Source of the DNA: Candidatus Puniceispirillum sp.
GTDB lineage: Bacteria; Pseudomonadota; Alphaproteobacteria; Puniceispirillales; Puniceispirillaceae
Direction: 5' to 3'
DNA: 7,916 bases
Assembly (NCBI GenBank): GCA_016778825.1
Contig: JADHOU010000066.1
Location: forward strand, 1-7,916
Shown: one piece after another, positions 5,887-7,916 of the stretch
Position numbering within the stretch: the first letter of the stretch is position 1
How the letters are laid out: each line of letters starts with the position of its first letter
Translations under genes and position numbers: made by a program
The notes under the pieces: model-generated
Databases searched by the model: none
What the model was told of the DNA's origin: nothing
The model's input: the letters and a program-made list of their open reading frames with translations, nothing else

Positions 5887-7916
5887 ATGAGTGAATCTCT
5901 TGGCATAGCCCGGCAATCGGCGCTTGCCATTGCGGTGGCAGCGCCCGTTGGTGGGATTTATGATTACCTGGCAGGTCCGGCCGTTGGCGCGATGCGTGGC
6001 GCTATTGTCATGGTTCCGTTCGGCGGGCGGCATTTACCGGGCATCGTGATGGGGGCGGCGATTGGTGATGTGCCGGTGGCCAAGCTTCGGGCGGTTGAAA
6101 GCTTGGTGACTTTGCCGCCGCTGTCAGATGAGCTTGTTCAATTTGTCGAACGCGTTGCCGCTTGGACAATGGCGCCTTTGGGGGCGGTGGTGAAAATGGT
6201 GCTCAGCCAGCCAGCCGCCTTTGATCGTCCGCCCCAGCAAAAACGCTATTCGATTGGCGCACCAGCAGGCGAAACCCGGCTTACCAAGGCGCGACAGCAT
6301 GTTCTTGATTATCTGGCTAAAACCGAGGCAGCCGCTGCGCCCGATCATCAGGCCGCGACGGTCGGCGTAACTGCGGCGATGATTACGGCTGCTTGCGGTG
6401 CCAGTCAGGCGGTCATTAATGCTATGGAAACGGCAGGCCTGTTGCAGGTCAAGCTCGTCTCGGCCGATCAACCGCCACCTTTGCCGCGGCATGATCTTGA
6501 TCATGTCACCTTAACATCGGATCAACAGCAAGCCGCCGATCATTTACGCCGCGCGGTTGGTCATGGTTTTCAAACCTGCCTTCTTGATGGGGTTACTGGC
6601 TCGGGCAAGACCGAGGTTTATTTCGAGGCGGTTGAAGCGGCGGTTGCCGCCGGCCAGCAGGTTTTGATTCTACTTCCCGAAATTGCCCTATCGGCGGCGT
6701 GGCGAGCGCGGTTTGCCGCGCGTTTTGGTGTACCGCCAGTGGAATGGCATTCGGATATATCCGCCGCGCAAAAACGCAAATCATGGCGATTTGTGTTGCA
6801 AGCAAGGGCATCGGTTGTGGTTGGCGCGCGATCGGCGCTGTTTTTACCCTTTTCGCGGCTTGGACTGATCATTGTTGATGAAGAGCATGAACATGCTTTC
6901 AAACAGGAAGATCAGGTGATTTATCAAGCTCGTGACATGGCGGTTTTGCGCGGTCGACTGGATGATGTGCTGGTGGTGCTGGCAAGCGCGACCCCATCGC
7001 TGGAAAGCTGGGTGAATGCTGGTAAGACCGGATCGCCGCCACGTTATGACTATCTAGCCTTGCCAAAACGGGTTCATGGCGCCCAGCTTCCTGATATTTC
7101 GGCAATTGATCTTCGCGCCACACCGCCCGAACGTGGACGATGGCTTGCCCCACCGCTTGTCGAGGCAATCGAGTCGCGGCTAAAGGTTGGCGAGCAAAGT
7201 CTGTTATTCTTGAACCGGCGCGGCTATGCGCCGCTTACCTTATGTGGGGCTTGCGGCACCAAGGTTACATGCCCTAATTGCGATTCATGGATGGTGGCGC
7301 ATCGGCTGGCAGGCCGTCTGCGCTGTCACCATTGCGGTCATGAATTACGACCGAGCAATGATTGCAAGTCCTGCGGGGCAAAAGACCAGATGCAGGCTTG
7401 TGGCCCCGGGGTTGAACGGCTTGCCGAAGAAGTTTTGATAAGATTTCCTGAAGCGCGGTTTGCGCTGCTGTCGAGTGACACGGTTGGCACGCCAAAAGCG
7501 GCCGAGGCGTTTATCAAATCGGTAAGTGATGGCGAGGTCGATATAATTATTGGCACCCAAATGGCCGCCAAGGGTCATCATTTCCCGCATTTGACGCTTG
7601 TTGGTGTTGTTGATGCTGATCTTGGGCTTGCTGGCGGTGATTTACGCGCTGCTGAACGCACGTTTCAGATGCTGAGTCAGGTTGCTGGGCGTGCCGGACG
7701 CGAATCGCGACCAGGTGCAGCAATGCTGCAAACTTTAGAGCCTGAGAATCCGGTTCTGGTGAGCCTGATTGCTGGTGATCGCGATGCGTTTCTGGCACAA
7801 GAGGCGGCCGCGCGGCAAGCCGCCGGAATGCCGCCCTTTGGCCAATTAGCCGCCATTATCATCGCGTCACCACATGAAGACCGGCTTTTTGAGGCGATCC
7901 GCCAGCTTGCCGCAAC
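5887..7916 (+). CDS. priA: Primosomal helicase PriA (partial at right edge)
   Basis: PriA is a 3'-5' superfamily-2 helicase that recognises stalled or repaired forks and reloads the replisome. The frame stays open for 676 codons to the window end; family length (about 730) implies some 50-60 residues are missing. The N-terminal DNA-binding domain (about 10-105) includes APVGGIYDYLAG and VPFGGRHLPGIV. A winged-helix region (about 120-200) leads into the helicase core. The core has Walker A VTGSGKTEVYF with Lys241, DEEH box 331-334, LASATPSLESW, GTQMAAKGHHF (556-566) and QVAGRAGR (598-605). All eight zinc-binding cysteines are present (453, 456, 462, 465, 480, 483, 493, 496). The start is well fixed: an in-frame TAA lies at 5875-5877 and ATG 5887 is the first ATG after it. 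The ribosome binding site is weak (AAAGA, 5876-5880). Everything visible looks functional. Confidence 0.96.
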   Translation, partial: MSESLGIARQSALAIAVAAPVGGIYDYLAGPAVGAMRGAIVMVPFGGRHLPGIVMGAAIGDVPVAKLRAVESLVTLPPLSDELVQFVERVAAWTMAPLGAVVKMVLSQPAAFDRPPQQKRYSIGAPAGETRLTKARQHVLDYLAKTEAAAAPDHQAATVGVTAAMITAACGASQAVINAMETAGLLQVKLVSADQPPPLPRHDLDHVTLTSDQQQAADHLRRAVGHGFQTCLLDGVTGSGKTEVYFEAVEAAVAAGQQVLILLPEIALSAAWRARFAARFGVPPVEWHSDISAAQKRKSWRFVLQARASVVVGARSALFLPFSRLGLIIVDEEHEHAFKQEDQVIYQARDMAVLRGRLDDVLVVLASATPSLESWVNAGKTGSPPRYDYLALPKRVHGAQLPDISAIDLRATPPERGRWLAPPLVEAIESRLKVGEQSLLFLNRRGYAPLTLCGACGTKVTCPNCDSWMVAHRLAGRLRCHHCGHELRPSNDCKSCGAKDQMQACGPGVERLAEEVLIRFPEARFALLSSDTVGTPKAAEAFIKSVSDGEVDIIIGTQMAAKGHHFPHLTLVGVVDADLGLAGGDLRAAERTFQMLSQVAGRAGRESRPGAAMLQTLEPENPVLVSLIAGDRDAFLAQEAAARQAAGMPPFGQLAAIIIASPHEDRLFEAIRQLAA

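Noticed and set aside
1..7916. CRISPR array, tRNA/rRNA gene, insertion sequence or defence system
   Set aside because: I found no regularly spaced long repeats, no tRNA-like cloverleaf, no transposase and no defence-gene motifs; nearly all sequence is accounted for by seven known-family genes.

Overview
This window looks like a stretch of core chromosome from an alphaproteobacterium. The order sucA-sucB-lpdA, followed by a convergent xerC, and a transaldolase gene divergent from priA, is a neighbourhood I associate with that class. The moderate GC content (about 47% in the sucA fragment, visibly higher elsewhere) and codon style would suit a marine lineage such as SAR116, but that placement is inference only.

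Left arm, plus strand (1-3342): the 3' end of sucA (2-oxoglutarate dehydrogenase E1), then complete sucB (E2, dihydrolipoyl succinyltransferase) and lpdA (E3, dihydrolipoyl dehydrogenase). Together they encode the 2-oxoglutarate dehydrogenase complex of the TCA cycle. Spacing (55 and 67 bp, each gap with a Shine-Dalgarno site) fits one operon read left to right. The sucA end differs clearly in base and codon use from everything after it.

Middle, minus strand (3389-5723): three genes read right to left, a transaldolase-family gene, a DUF484 gene and xerC. The last two overlap by 4 bp (ATGA). lpdA and xerC converge across 46 bp with no recognisable terminator.

Right arm, plus strand (5887-7916): priA, the primosomal helicase for replication restart, open to the right edge and lacking only its last few dozen residues. 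It diverges from the transaldolase gene across a 163-bp gap that holds a bulged inverted repeat around an AT-rich core.

I found no mobile element, CRISPR array, RNA gene, toxin-antitoxin pair or defence system, and no convincing undescribed system. All seven genes belong to recognised families with their key residues intact. What merits a second look is small-scale: the composition break at sucA/sucB, the short repeats and hairpins between genes, an in-frame 12-bp duplication in the DUF484 gene, a CTAG cluster at the convergent junction, and the divergent control region.
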